A DNA stretch of 64,000 nucleotides from Xenoacremonium recifei (GCA_012184525.1 WOFQ01000044.1:186001-250000); one strand, 5' to 3'; shown: positions 9,464 through 22,070, counted from the first letter of the stretch. A program made the numbers and translations. The notes: generated by a model not told the origin, from the letters alone.

Positions 9464-11372
9464 CTACTTTTCAAACGCTAGGAGCGTTGAGGACAAGCAC
9501 TGCCTACTAATGTCGCAGGTTCTTAAAGAAATGCAGCAGCCTTCGTCGACGACCTTGTCCAAATAGCGTGTCCGAGTTAGATTCGTTATCAAGATCTTGA
9601 GTCGAGGTCGGAGCAGGTCGTCGTTTATCATCTCCTGTAGCTCCGTCACCAGGAATTGCAAGTCGCCTTTCCACTCTTCCCTTTCGTACAAAGACAGCCC
9701 TTCGATAATGCAATACACGGAAGCCAGGGGCACTTGGTTGACCAACTTCCAAAAGGTTTCGCAAAGACATCCTAAGTCAGCCCCCTCTAATCCTCGTCGC
9801 CATCTCCGGGAGTCGATAAAATCAAGATCGAGACATTGATTAGTTTCGAGTAATGCCAGTAATTGTCCCACGAGACTACGCATAAGCCTCTGCGGCCCTG
9901 AATAGTTATCATCAGCCATATTCTCACTGCAGAAGAAGTGTAGAACGGCAGGTCCTTGGAGCTTGGAAAGGCGATCGATAAATCTTCCGCATACTGATGA
10001 TAGTGGTGATATCTTCGACCCCCGTGACTCGGAGAGATTGCCGTCGACGACGAGCAACTTTGGATTGCTTGACCAAAACCAATCGTAAAATTCATTTCGT
10101 TGTAGCAGGTACGTTGCTTGACCTTTTGGGTGCGTCTTAAAGTTGATGTCTTGTTTCATTACATACGCGAGGTCGTTCGGAGGTTTCTCAAGGTCGACAT
10201 GGAGCAGGTTATAAAACTCCTCCAGGGTTAGGAAAGGCTGCAGTAATGGTCCTCGTCGCTTTTGCTCCGACTCTTTTAATTCTTGACGCAGGCAAGCAGA
10301 AAGCTCCTCCTTCATTTCAATATCATGGCCAACTAGCTCTTTCAGAAGAGCGTCATGTGAAAGCCGTCCCTGGGCTAGAACTTCTTGTTTGTCGATCTCC
10401 TGCTGTTCGGATGATTCACTTAGTAAGCGAATAGAGTACTCCTGTCTCCAGAACGAGATGTCTTGCTTCGTATCTAGTTTCTTGACACTTTCGAGAGTTT
10501 GGGCTATTGCTTGCTGCGCCAGAGTCGTCGCAAATTCACGGAGGTTGTCGACATGTTTCTTGACATTGTCCAGGTATTTTTGTATCTGCATGCTGCTACT
10601 CTGGGTGGTAATAGGTGCCAGGAATTTATTTTCTGCTCTGTGTAAGTAAAGTCCGCGCGGTTTTGGATGACCTGAACTTACTCGTCCTTTTGTGAAGCAG
10701 TAATTCGATCAATTCAGGAAGTCCGTCGAGGATAGTCTTATACAGAGCTCTGATACAGGCTCCAAGCTGAGGTTCCTGTGGGAACGCTCTCGACTTGTCG
10801 GCTGCGATTTGGATCACTGCTGGAAGATCCTCGAATGCGTTTAGGATGCGTTCTCTATTACTCTCCGCTAGTCTCGCAGCCTAAAGTATGTGAGAAATGA
10901 CTGACTGCTTGTTTACACTGCATGTACGCCTACCGCAAAAAGAACCGTCAAGCCACCACTGAGGACGGAGAGTCCATTCTCGTTTGGGATGAGTCCCAAC
11001 CAGGGATCTGCATCATCTCCAATCTGAGCAGTGATCCGGCGTGCCTTTCTGAACCACTTGTTTTGCCGTTCATCGCTCTTTTGCTTAGCCTGTTCGAGCT
11101 GTTCTAGGACGTCCTTCCAGGTTAAACATGCTGGGTCAAAGTCGACTGAGAGCTCGTTTGGGCTTATTGCTCCCAAGCACGCCGAGAGATTATTTTCTAA
11201 CTTCCTATGGCCCGAACTCAGTCAACTTGATTCGAAATGTATGGAAATGACCTCACCGAAAAAGCTCCTGTTCACACTCATTCGATGGATTGGAAAGAGA
11301 AGCGAAAACGTTCCCTTCAGTATTCTGCACCTGATTAACTGTGACTGCCACGGAACTACGAGTCTCTTCCAT
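9464..11372 (-). CDS. DUF7708 / degenerate NACHT-like (NLR-type) protein
   Basis: Fungal STAND/NLR-like protein. Four exons (11257-11372, 10934-11162, 10682-10880, 9464-10635) total 1716 nt, 571 aa. Residues about 40-180 form a DUF7708 domain (LTWKDVLEQLEQAKQKS...LGLIPNENGLSVLSGGLTVLF...LPELIELLLHK), the usual N-terminal module of a class of fungal NACHT proteins. A helical linker follows, then the region that normally holds the P-loop NTPase. Here the Walker A position reads LLVVDGNLSESRGSKIS, with no GxxxxGK[ST], followed by the family's HFFCSEN strand and RLMRSLVGQLLALL helix. The protein stops soon after and has no repeat domain. A sensing or incompatibility role is inferred from the family; ATPase activity is unlikely. 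Confidence 0.78.
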
Positions 11373-12103
11373 GACAGGTGATCATTAGACCGAGAAGGCG
11401 CTAGATGGCGGGAGATGGAACTTGGGTCAGATGTGTTTGTGTCTACTTGTGGTTCATGTCGGTTCTTCGTACAGAACGAAGATTGAATAGTGATGAAGAA
11501 TCTGGAGCCCTCGACTTTAATGATCTGTCAATTTTTGAGCCTCGTCAACTTCGTGGCTGACGTAACGCCTGTTCGATAGGAGCTGAAGTTCGATAGGAGC
11601 TGAACCTCTGCGTAAGTAATCCAATGAAATGTCCGATAATTGCGGCTAAATGCGCGTGGTTGCATCAAGTTGGGGGCTGGGTGAGACTTGGGCAGCAAGG
11701 CAATCGCCCTGCCCATGGTCTCCAACATAGCCTCATGGAGACGACCAAAATAGCTTCCAGTCAGAGCCTGCCACTTGTCAATAATCTATTTTCGCAGAAA
11801 CCTTGCTATGCACCCTATAAAAGTGATTGGATCAAGATGCGCCTGTCGAAGAGAGGCTGCGCTGTCCGTTGCAGCCAGCGGTTGCAGGTGAGCATAGCCT
11901 CACACAGAGGAGACAGGCAGAATGCACTTTCAGAAATCTGCCTAACCATTCTTAAGCTTTGAGAGAAGTGCCCGGCGCTTAAAATATGCCTTGACATAAA
12001 CCTTGGTTGCAAAATACTTGCCTACTTAGGTAGATCACCTCTCTCTTCTGTCATCTTCATCCAAACCCTTCTAAAATTTTCACTTCCAAATTTCTACTCG
12101 AAT
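11373..12103. other. Divergent promoter region
   Basis: A 730-bp region between the divergently transcribed DUF7708 and AAA+ genes with no supportable gene. It includes an exact CTATAAAAG at 11815-11823 and C/T-rich sequence just before the AAA+ start at 12104. Confidence 0.55.
11815..11823 (+). promoter_or_regulatory. TATA box candidate of the AAA+ gene
   Basis: CTATAAAAG matches the TATA consensus. It is 281 bp from the ATG, implying a leader of roughly 250 nt. No other core element competes nearby. Confidence 0.4.
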
Positions 12104-15100
12104 ATGTCTCAAAACGGAGATCTCAAAGTAGAGGCCGTTGAGCCTACAGGCTTATCAGAACGCTTAGAACATCTCGAAAGAACCGTCGGAAGCAGCCTGC
12201 AAGAACCTAGTTTGCAAGAGAAGGTCAGGGATCTTGAACGCCGCCTATCATTGCTTGACGGATCCAATCAACAAAAAGAAAGCGCCCAGACTACGAGTAA
12301 CTCTCCACAGAAGGCCCTGATTCCGGAAGTTCGGAGAGTGTCGTGGGCTGGCTTTAAGAACAGAGCCAACGAGGATGATGGCAGATACGCCATTGAGGCA
12401 CTGTACGTCGGTTTAGATTTCCGCGATGAAATCAGGAAGGAACATATGAGGCGCCGCCGGCCAGAATCTCTCCATAATGTCCAAGGGATCTCAAAGCAAT
12501 TGACTGAGCAAGAGCTCAGTCGCCGACGGTTGTATCGTGTCCGCATACAATCCCATGCTGTTCTATCGATATTGTCTCAGCATCTTAGGGAGGACTGGGA
12601 TGATGAAATCAGAACCTTCATACGTCCTTTCAAGATATTTCTCACTTTGCATGATAAGATGAAGGCTTCATTGGAAGATCTTGAACATAAATGGGCGGCT
12701 CAGGAGAAGGTCGAGTCGGAAACGGTTGGGTCCGTGGACATACCCGCCCTTGAGATAACATCCTCAACACCCCCAACCTCTCCAACAATTTCTCCGGCTA
12801 GTGGTCGTTTGGACCCATTGATGGACAATGACCGAAGGACATCGGTACCTGAAGACTGCGTCGCAGCCTTGAGAGAAATGCGGTGCTATATGCAATTTAT
12901 GGAGAACGAAATAGTGCCATTGAAATCTCGGTTCACAACTCACACGGTCGAGCTACCTCCAAAGGTTCGCTGGGATGATCTCTGGTGCCTCTTTCGGCCG
13001 GGCCAATACCTCTACACGCCTATTGGTCCTACCGAAAAGACCAAAACTTCTCCCAAAAACTCTCAGCAAGTGCACAAGACCCAGCCAGGTTGGCAGACCG
13101 TCAGAAAGATCTTGAATACAGCCTCCCTGGAGCTTCGCTTCAAGGCTCCAGGCACAAAATGGAAAAATAATGAGACCGATTCTGAAGATGAGTTTGAAGA
13201 TGACGATCCTGAAGAATACCTTATATGCGACAGTGATCCAGAGCCTGCAAAGGATGAATATCCCTTCTATATCAGGTGTTATCACGTCGACTATGATGGT
13301 TATACATATCGACCTGTATTTTCTGAGGTCAAAATCGACTATTATCATGGGGAACGACCTGTTGACTCACTCGCGGCTTACCCATTGGTCTATGCACATG
13401 AGAAAGATCAACTACTGGAGCAACTTGGCTCGCGAGGAGAACTCTTCAGGGAGTATGTCCAAGCGCCCAGGCTATACTACAAGGGAAAAATCTGGAATAA
13501 GAATGACACACGATACTACGCCGGGGAGGTCGTTATTGACTTTGAAGAAGCTTTCAAATCTTTCCCAACACCTCCGTACTGGCTCAACATGACCCCTTAC
13601 CGAGTGGAATACCGACCCTCACAAGACGACTTTCCAATCAAGCAACAGGAGACAGGTGGCGAAGAAAACTCCATGTCGGAGATACACGAGATCATCCAGC
13701 AAGAGTATGGAATTCAAGGGATGGAGTATAACGACTGCCTTAGAGAGGATGCCTTCCTCTCCGCATGCCAAGAATTGGACAAGCCCGGCCGGAACGCGAC
13801 ATGTTCTCCTCTTGAGCTAGTTGATCCAGTGTTGTTGCCTCAAAGGATGATGGCATATCTTTTACGAGAACGAATTTTCTGTGAAGTGGACGTGAATTCT
13901 CTTCGGCTGATGGAGAAGCAGATGGACGCTTTCGATGATCTGAAGATTGATGCTAGCCACAAGAGGTTGCTGAGATCACTGGTACATTCGCACTTCCAAA
14001 GCAAGGAGGTAGAAAAAAAAGTGAACGACAAGCAGATTAACCAGGATATCATCCAAGGCAAGGCTAACAATCTTATCATTCTTCTGCACGGCGTACCCGG
14101 GGTCGGTAAAACAGCGACGGCTGAGGCGATTGCTGATGTCAACGATAAGCCTCTTTTCCCCATTACCTGTGGACATTTGGGTATTTCCCCTTCTGAGGTT
14201 GAACAGAGACTGGGTCAGATCTTCCAGCTCGCCAATAGGTGGAACTGTGTTCTGCTCTTGGATGAGGCCGACGTCTTTCTGGCGGCGAGAAGAACAGAAG
14301 ATCTACAGCGAAATGCATTGGTTTCAAGTTCGTCCCCTTTTCTATCTATTCACGCCTCGAAATAACCACAACCATGAGCCTTCGCTAACGGAATCGGCGT
14401 AGTTTTTCTGACAATCCTCGAATATTACCCTGGCATTCTTATCCTAACAACGAATCGTGTCGGGTCTATGGATGAAGCATTCCAATCAAGAGTTCACCTT
14501 AGCTTATACTATCCACGATTGAGCCTTGAACAGACTGAAGAGATTTTTCTCATGAACATTAAGCGGCTGAAGGCCATCGAGGCACAGAGACATGCAACCA
14601 CTGGCGAGCCTCCCATTCACATTGATGAACCCGAAGTCATGGAATTTTGCAAGGACCTCTTTCAGAGAAGCAAGCATGGAAGATGGAATGGCCGGCAGAT
14701 TCGGAACGCCTTCCAAAATGGTGCTTCTTTGGCACGATTTCAATGGTCCAAAGAGAACCCAAAAGGCGAATCGGAAGTACCACCCAGACTGAGCGCGCAC
14801 CAGTTTGAGACCTTCGCCACTTCGATTGATCACTTCCGTCTTTACCTTAAAGATACAAGGGGCAAGGAAGATTGGGAACTTGCTCAAGAGCATAACGAGC
14901 GCGCGGACGAATTTGTGCCTCCACCGTCGTATTTGGATAGCCGCGGCAACCGCCAGATGTACCCAGACTTTTATCCACCGAGGAGAAGCTTCCATACGAG
15001 ACGTCGAAACGAGGATTTCCGCAGTTACAACGGCGGTAGTCAATGGCCAAATGGTAGTGTCGGTGAACCGATGTACGATGGCGGCCGGGATGATTATCAT

Positions 15101-15214
15101 TACGGTTACGATAGACAACCAAGACACATGTCTCGAGGCCTAAGGGATCGGCCACTGCCGCACGACGGAGGTGAGGCTTCTCGCAGTCCGGATCCGCCCA
15201 GGAATAGGTATTGA
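12104..15214 (+). CDS. AAA+ ATPase with DUF7025 (first of two paralogues)
   Basis: Two exons, 12104-14327 and 14403-15214, total 3036 nt, 1011 aa. Residues 15-65 are a coiled coil (SERLEHLERTVGS...VRDLERRL). The middle is the DUF7025 region (IKVRWDDLWCLFRPGQYLYT-type motif through the acidic segment EDEFEDDDPEEY). The C-terminal part is a single AAA+ module with Walker A GVPGVGKTATAEAIA, Walker B VLLLDEADVFL and the sensor region ILILTTNRVGSMDEAF reached through the intron, then an arginine finger region QSRVHLSL and a lid. The tail is Gly/Arg/Tyr-rich. Such proteins are often annotated only as ATPase AAA-type; the substrate is unknown. The 75-bp intron sits exactly inside the AAA+ core at NALVS|IFLTI. 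The second paralogue has no intron at that point. Confidence 0.92.
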
Positions 15215-15431
15215 GACAAAGATCGTGAGAGGGGCTATGCGGTTTCTGGAAATGAAGAATCACAGTGCGGATAGGGTAATTTGTCTATGGGAACAGAGAG
15301 AGAGAATGCAATATTCGTTTCTTATATTTGATAGGTCTGACTATCGTATTTGTCCAACACTTGGATAGCTATCTTCTAAAAATGGCCAACCTTAAATGTT
15401 TCCCCCTGAGTTCTTAATCCAAGTTCATAAT

Positions 15432-15470
15432 TTGAATCCCTAATCTGAATTCCTCATCTGGGTCCTTATA
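15432..15470. repeat. Degenerate 13-bp-period repeat
   Basis: Three consecutive 13-bp units (ttgaatccctaat, ctgaattcctcat, ctgggtccttata) about 220 bp downstream of the AAA+ stop. The 15-mer at 15452-15466 also occurs at 1758-1772. Confidence 0.6.
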
Positions 15471-16291
15471 GAAATCCTCGACCCTTAGATATGCGCCCCT
15501 GAGTCCTGACCCGGTATTGCATTCAAGAGTGCTCGATGACCGAAGGTTGAGTGCGCTGTAAAGGTTTATAAGTAAGTCTTTTATTATTGAAACAGGGGTT
15601 AGGGGCTCTCTCCTCACTAAGAGCATTGGTGACGTTCGTGCACAGCGGCAAGCCAATAGAGGTAGGCGGGAAACGAGCAGCACGAAATAAGCGCGTTACA
15701 AGTCGAGTAGGAGTCCAAGCAAAAAATAGCTAGAACCAGCGCAAATCTCCGAAATTCATATCACTCCCATTTATTACCGCTTCGTCTAGGCTGTATCGAG
15801 GATACCAGAACCGCGTCTCCGCTACGCTTTTCGGGGCACAACCGAATAATGACTAGGAAGATCCATCTGCCAGGCTAATAGAAGGGGACTTCTATTAGCG
15901 GTATCTCACTTGTTCCCGCAAAGCTTGGAATTGCGGAGAAAATACTTTGTTCCCAAATGTGCATGACTTCTTCCCCACGACAACACAAAACTCAACCCAG
16001 CTCTAGCTATGAGCGATTTTCCCCAACGCCAGCGCCCGCTGTCAAATGCAATGCAAGAGAAGACGTCACCAGATTCCAGATTGACTATGCGTCAGCTGGT
16101 CATTGTCACAAGCCATGTCTTTTTGGGGTCGGCTGCTCTCTGATCCCAACTGTTCAGGGGTGGGCGGCCTCCCGCCCTGTCCCATGATGAGGTGGAACCA
16201 GCATTAACCGGAATGAAGCAATTCCCGGGAAACCAAACCTCCTCATTTCTTTGCGGGAGGTCAGTTAGTACGATACAACACCAGAACTTTT

Positions 16292-16326
16292 GAGAAACCC
16301 CCTAAGCGTATCGATAAGGGTTTCTC
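16292..16326. repeat. Inverted repeat upstream of the cation exchanger
   Basis: GAGAAACCC (16292-16300) and its exact complement GGGTTTCTC (16318-16326) flank a 17-bp spacer, 133 bp before the exchanger ATG. It could be a dimeric factor site or simply chance; no known Crz1 site was identified. Confidence 0.5.
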
Positions 16327-16458
16327 GTGAACAGGGAAAATGCCTCACGGACTGCTCCTAGGAAGGGATGAGAGAAATAAGGGAGGAGTTGCGTGACGCC
16401 CTCTGGCAATCCTTTCCCCTACTCTCTCGTATAATCCTAGGCGCGTCGCCGTGTGCAA

Positions 16459-18613
16459 ATGGACCTGACATCATCCAGCCTCTATAGCAACCCGAATGAT
16501 GGCTTCTCAGATTCATCAGGTAGCGACGATGAAGAGGAGGCTGCCAGTAGAACAGATTCGGCAGCTTGGTCCGCCGGTATTGTCGAGACAACTGAGGACG
16601 CCGGAACACACACCAGGAGCAGTTTTCAGAGCAATACCTGGCATACTGGAGGTATTTGTGAACCCACACTGATATCCCGCAAGTACAGCCTGCTAACGAA
16701 GGGTTTGTCTATAGACAGCATCAAACGAGTACCGCACATCTGGAGCGCAATAATAGACGCATTCTGTCGAACATTGCCTCAGAAACCTACCATCCTAGCA
16801 CATTCACTGGAAGAAAGCCTAGAAAGTAACGAGGATGAGTACCGTGTCAAGAGCGTCATCAGCGCGACTTTCAGGGGCCAAATCAGAGAGATGCTCCTGT
16901 CTTCCTGGATGAACACCCTGCTCGTATTTGTTCTAGCTGGTGTTGGAACATATGTGGCTAAAGCGAGTCCGCTTTTGGTGTTCACATGCAATGCGATTGC
17001 AATTGTACCATTGTCTGCCTTGTTGACCGATGCGACGGAGCGTATTGCTGCCAAGGCAGGCGACACTATCGGTGCACTTTTAAATATCAGCTTTGGCAAT
17101 CTCGTCGAGCTCATACTATTGTAAGTTGATTGAGGATTATAGTGTACTTGAGCATGATTAGCTAACATTCCCGGAGTGTGTGAGTAATGGGGATATGGCG
17201 CCAAGCAGAGACAGCAATACTGACCCAAGCAGCATCGCGTTGGCCAACGATCAGATCTATATAGTCCAGGCCTCAATCCTTGGGTCTATACTTGTCAATC
17301 TGTTATTAATCCTTGGTACCGCCCTTCTCGCAAGTAGCATGGCCGACATCGACCCCGTCTACAACACCGTAGAGGCACAACTACTCGCAGCTCTGCTCTT
17401 CGTCTCCGTCTTTGTCATTTTGATGCCCGTGAGTTATTTGGCTCTTTCAACTACGCTTTTACTGAAAGGAACAGACCGCTTTTGTGTATACCATTGAGGA
17501 CTTGGACAAAGATAACGGAGCGACCCTGGCAATGAGCAGAGCATCTGCCCTGATCGTCTTGCTAATCTACGTCATATACTTTGCACACGAAATAAGATCG
17601 CGCAAAGCCAACGAAGCGAGCATCGTATCGCGAACCTCCGACGTCGAGACTGGTCGAAGTATGATAAGCGAGACTTCTTCCCATCAGGTTCCCCTGCTCG
17701 ATCGTCAAAGCACCTCGGGTTCACAAACTCTACCTCCTCGGACGATTCGCTTCGCAGATGAAGATGATGGAGCCTCCGAGACAGGTGCGTGAAAACAAGA
17801 CCATTGAAATGCAAATTGCTGACCCTACGACAATAGAGGGCAACGACAACTACCTCCCGCATCGGGGACGCAGTGGCGAAGATACTATTTACCAACCACT
17901 CTCCCGCCCGCGAAGACATTCCCGTTCACTCTCGCTTAGCTCAAATCGAGAATACCAGAGCCGAGACTCCTCCATCAGCAGGGAAGGACGGCCCGGCTTG
18001 ACCACCCCTTTCCAACTATTGAGGGATACGCGCGCGGATATGGATCATCTAGTACACAGCCAAAAGCAACGTGGTACTCCAGGTAACTTGATGGCTTCGG
18101 TGGTCATGCTCGTAATCACTTCGGGCCTCATGTCAATGTGTGCCGAGTTCCTTGTGAGCACCATCGACGACGTTACGCACGCGGGACACCTATCAGAATC
18201 CATTATCGGTCTCATAATTCTCCCTATTGTCGGAAATATCGCCGAGTATGTCACCGTTGTGAGGGTGGCGGTCAGGGATAAACTAGACCTTGCTATAGCT
18301 GTTGCTGTTGGCTCGGCCATCCAAATCGCTCTGTGTGTTGCCCCCTTGTCTGTGATGGCAGGATGGGCATTACAACGGGACTTGGCGCTGACATTCAATT
18401 TCTTTGAAATGGCAACTCTGGTTGGTGCAGTTCTCTTGGTTAACTTACTGATCCTCAACGAAGGGAACTCAAGCCTGAGGACCAGTGGGTTGAAAGGAGC
18501 CTTGATGTGTGCCTGTTACGTGATATTTGGGTGAGTCGCAACCTCTTCGGTCTTTGAGTACTACGAAACGAATATTGACAAAGCATAGTCTGGGAGCGTA
18601 TCTCTCCCCCTAG
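16459..18613 (+). CDS. Ca2+/H+ (cation/proton) exchanger, CaCA/CAX family
   Basis: Probable vacuolar antiporter exchanging cytosolic Ca2+ or other divalent cations for protons. Five exons (16459-17120, 17185-17428, 17475-17784, 17837-18530, 18589-18613) total 1935 nt, 644 aa. The two alpha-repeat signatures are present: FGNLVELI in the first half and VGNIAEYVTVV in the second. Both carry the GNxxE-type core that binds the ion. About ten to eleven membrane segments are split by a long hydrophilic, Ser/Arg-rich loop (roughly residues 330-460), longer than in yeast Vcx1. The last exon adds only eight codons. The start is the ATG at 16459, which opens an acidic Asp/Ser-rich N-terminus. It sits between two DUF7025-AAA+ paralogues. 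An unusual acceptor (GTGTGAG at 17184) was chosen because it restores ELILFNGDM in frame. Confidence 0.9.
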
Positions 18614-18709
18614 CATGTGGAGCAGTTATGTGCGCGCAAATATCTTCAAATTGACTTGTTACTCATTTCGTTGCCTCAAGAACCATACTGCGTCTCATGT
18701 GTCATCACC

Positions 18710-21178
18710 TTAATACAAGATGCATCCATCAGAGTCATTCCCGTCCTGGCTACTAATGAACGAAGAGCTCAACAGGACATCCAACACAGCCTGAATATGC
18801 TGCACCGAAATCGGTACGCCCTCATCCGCAGCCAACGCCGCCGATGCCCCAAACGTGTTCTTGATCTGTCTGCCATTCAGGGGATGCGCCGCCAGCGCAG
18901 CAAAATCTTCCTCAGTCATATTCGCATCCCTCTGCTTCGCAAAGTTGCGCCAGACCGACTCGCGCGACTGTTGACCCAAGGGATGGAATGCAAATGTGAC
19001 GTGGATTCGCGAGTGGAAGGCGTCGTCGAAGGCGGCCGCGCGGTTGGACGTGAGGATCAGGATGCCCGGATGATACTCGAGGAGACGCAGGAAGATGGAT
19101 ACGAGAGCGTTGCGGGCTAGGTCGGACGGGGCGCGACGGGCGAGGAAGACGTCGGCTTCGTCGAGGAGGAGCACGGCATTGAAAGCGTGGGCTCGGTCGA
19201 GGATGGTCTGAAGGCGGGACTCGAGGTCATCAGGCTCAGTGCCGAGTTCGCCGGATGTGATGGCGTATAGAGGCCGCTTCAGGTGCTCAGCCATTGCTGA
19301 TGTATCTTGTCAGTATCATGGCTACTGCAGTGAGTAGGGGGGGTCATCACCTTCGGCCATCATAGTCTTGCCGACTCCTGGCGGGCCGTGGAAGAGCATA
19401 ACCAGTCCCTTACCCTTGCCTATCAATCTCCAGTAAGCCCTGATCCCAAAATTTGGTTGCGTTGTCCCATACCTTTGACGAAGTCGTCAAATCCGGTTCC
19501 ATCAATGTGTTTCTGCACCATAACCCGTGCCAGCCGTTTTGTGTTCTCGCTGAGCACCAACTGCGCCATCAGCTCTTCATTGAACTCAATCTCCTGGACA
19601 TTAGTGACGTTGCCTCTGTACCACTCCTTATCTGAGAGGCAGAACACGGGCACCTCTGGGGTACACAGGAGCAAGTCAACTGGCGCAACTCCGTCTTCGT
19701 CCACTGTCTTCAGCGACTCCATCGTCTCCTCGGAGAGGTAGTTGATCAGGTTCGAAGCATGTCTGTAGGTTAATCCTGCTCGACTTTCAGGAGTTGACCG
19801 ATCCACGCCGTGGGGCCTAGATTCGTTGTAGTGTCCGATGTCAATAACGACGCGAGAGTCCATCTGGGAGCTTCATAAGCAAATATGAAGCAGGCTATAT
19901 CACCTGAACATTTCTTCTTACCGTTTGCGTTCCAGAGTGTCCCTGCATCCTCATAGCAGTACCTTTAAAGTGCTTAAAGTGCTGACCCTGTAGGCTCACC
20001 AACTTTCGGCCCCTTTGGATGAGGGTTTGCACAATTTCCTCAGCGTCTGGATGTGCTCTCAGGGGGAACACGTCGAGATTGGTGAGGAACATTGCACCTT
20101 TGAACTCAGGGATTACGAAAGACATGAACGAAGACCCTAGACTCTTGCCATCGGATGCGATGGAATGAGCAGAGATGCTCAGCGACCGCATGAACTTTCT
20201 GTCGTCGCCAGGGGGCGCGACAGGTTGCATGTACTTTGCTGCAAAGACTCGGTAGCAGAGAATCTTGCCGTCTCGCTTTTGCATGATGATTTCACCGGGC
20301 ATGAAGGCCTCGCGGACAATGTCAAACGTGGCGACTCCTCTGTTAGTTGGTTAGTAACTAAAAGCTCGGGAAGATGTCGGGGCAATACTTGGGAAACTTG
20401 GAGTTGATCTCGCTGATCTTGGTGGCAAATTCGCTGTCAATGAGGTCTAGGAGTACAGCGACATGTAGCTGGGTTAGATCATGGTCTTTCTCCGCGGTCT
20501 CCTTGATCTTGTGGCGCTGCGAATACTGTTAATGCGAGGCTTATACTCAAGATTACTAGCCAACTCACGTAGCGGAAGATTTCCTCGTGCGGCCAGATCA
20601 AGGTCGATCCGGTGGTTAGATTGGCCTTCTCCATGGGTACGCAGTCCATCACCACCTGGCGAATAAGATGGCTCCTAAGGTCAAGAACAGTCTGCTTGAC
20701 GTCGTCGGGGGATGCTCTATCGAAGATGCGGCGGACGAGGAGCACGCAACTATCACAATGGATCGTGGAGGCCGGAGCCTCAGCAATTTCTGTATCGTCT
20801 TTGCCCCTCTCAGGATCATAGGGCACAAGGGTTCGACGGCCTTTTTCGTCATCGTAGACCTAGATCAGACCATTAGATCCAGCGCCATGGAAGATTGGGC
20901 AAGAAACCAACGTCGTCAAACTTGAGCACTCGGGCATTCATCTGTGCCGCCTCTTCAAGCTCAGAGAACACCGCGACGTCCCGGGCCTCGACGAGGTCCT
21001 CTTCACCTGGTGTCCCCTCCCAATCGTCTCGGTAGGGATGGCCCGCCGGTGGAGGTGGCGGTGGAGGGAACGCCACGGGAACGCCGCCCATGAATGGTGA
21101 TTCTTGTGGATAGCCACTGTAGTGACGAGATGGCATATTATGCCGCATTGTGTGCATTGGCTGTCGAGGCCTCATCAT
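18710..21178 (-). CDS. AAA+ ATPase with DUF7025 (second paralogue)
   Basis: Seven exons (20912-21178, 20569-20859, 20389-20525, 19922-20339, 19473-19863, 19351-19419, 18710-19296) total exactly 2160 nt, 719 aa. The N-terminus contains a Pro run and an acidic segment. The DUF7025 region includes LIWPHEEIFRY and FDIVREAFMPGEIIMQK. The AAA+ core has Walker A GPPGVGKTMMAE on the short 69-nt exon, Walker B VLLLDEADVFLARR, sensor ILILTSNRAAAFDDAF and the arginine finger SRIHVTF. It is closely related in the core to the gene at 12.1 kb (NALVSIF.LLEY.PGILIL) but shorter and richer in introns. The two are convergent with the exchanger between them. The first intron (20860-20911, donor GTTGGT) is non-canonical and was chosen because it removes a stop in phase 0. 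The substrate is unknown. Confidence 0.88.
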
Positions 21179-22070
21179 AGTAGGGCTAGGTAAGTCGACG
21201 ATAGGCGATGTAGCGGTTTTGGTACGGTAAAGGTTTCGTGATGATGGGAGGTAGGACCTGGTTAAGACAGGATGTCGAGAAGGAGATGGAGAAGATGGAG
21301 AAGCCCGGGTTATAATCTCCCGTAGGATCTCACCAGGTCACATCGTTTTAGGCTCCAGGACGCCTTGCCATAAATCAGCTCAGGTGTCCATTCTTGGGGG
21401 CTGCACAATGCAGATGGCCGGCCTCAGGCAGCGAGAAGCCATGCAACAGGCCGCACGGCATGTCGAGAAGCACAAGTCCAGCGCCCAGAATGGACAAGTT
21501 GAGGGGAAATCAAGGAATACAGCCGAAGATATCCAACCATCATTGGCCGGGTCTTGGTGGCGCAGGCAGTGTGTCAGCTTCATTGTGCACAAGGTGAGCC
21601 GATGTGAAGCGAATTGTGATTTCAATCACAAAAGAGCTGCAGCACTTCATGCAGCACGATAATCCTTCGGTTTCTCATTGGTTTATGAGACACCATCGTC
21701 GATGTTAGTGTTGATTGGCAGAGCAGTCCGGGAAGTACCAGCTAAGACACGAAGACATGCATAGGTGACCGTTTATACTATGGTAGCAAAGGTTACGGAT
21801 TTGCTATATAGACATGAATAAAGCAATAATATCCATGGCAAATAGACAAATGGTCAGCTTCAACCCACGGCGCTCCCACGCCGGTTATCTCCGTGTTAGT
21901 CAGCGGAATTCGGAGAGTAAACTCCGACCCAAATTGGAATCTTCCCCCTCAAATCCGCTCCCCTCGCAACGTCTCGCTTTAATTCTGTCACCAACCCTCC
22001 CTTCTGAGTCCTTGGCCGCCAATCAGACCGGATATCCACTAGACAGGCCTGAAACCACATATCTTGGCCA
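21179..22070. other. Intergenic region
   Basis: About 890 bp between the divergently transcribed AAA+ gene and the Zn2Cys6 regulator. Short open frames lack homology or codon signal; nothing else is seen. Confidence 0.55.

Larger units (their letters stand above)
15215..16458. other. Intergenic region with repeats and a palindrome
   Basis: No supportable gene. It holds a 13-bp-period repeat at 15432-15470 and a 9-bp inverted repeat at 16292-16326 in the exchanger promoter. The rest shows nothing. Confidence 0.6.
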
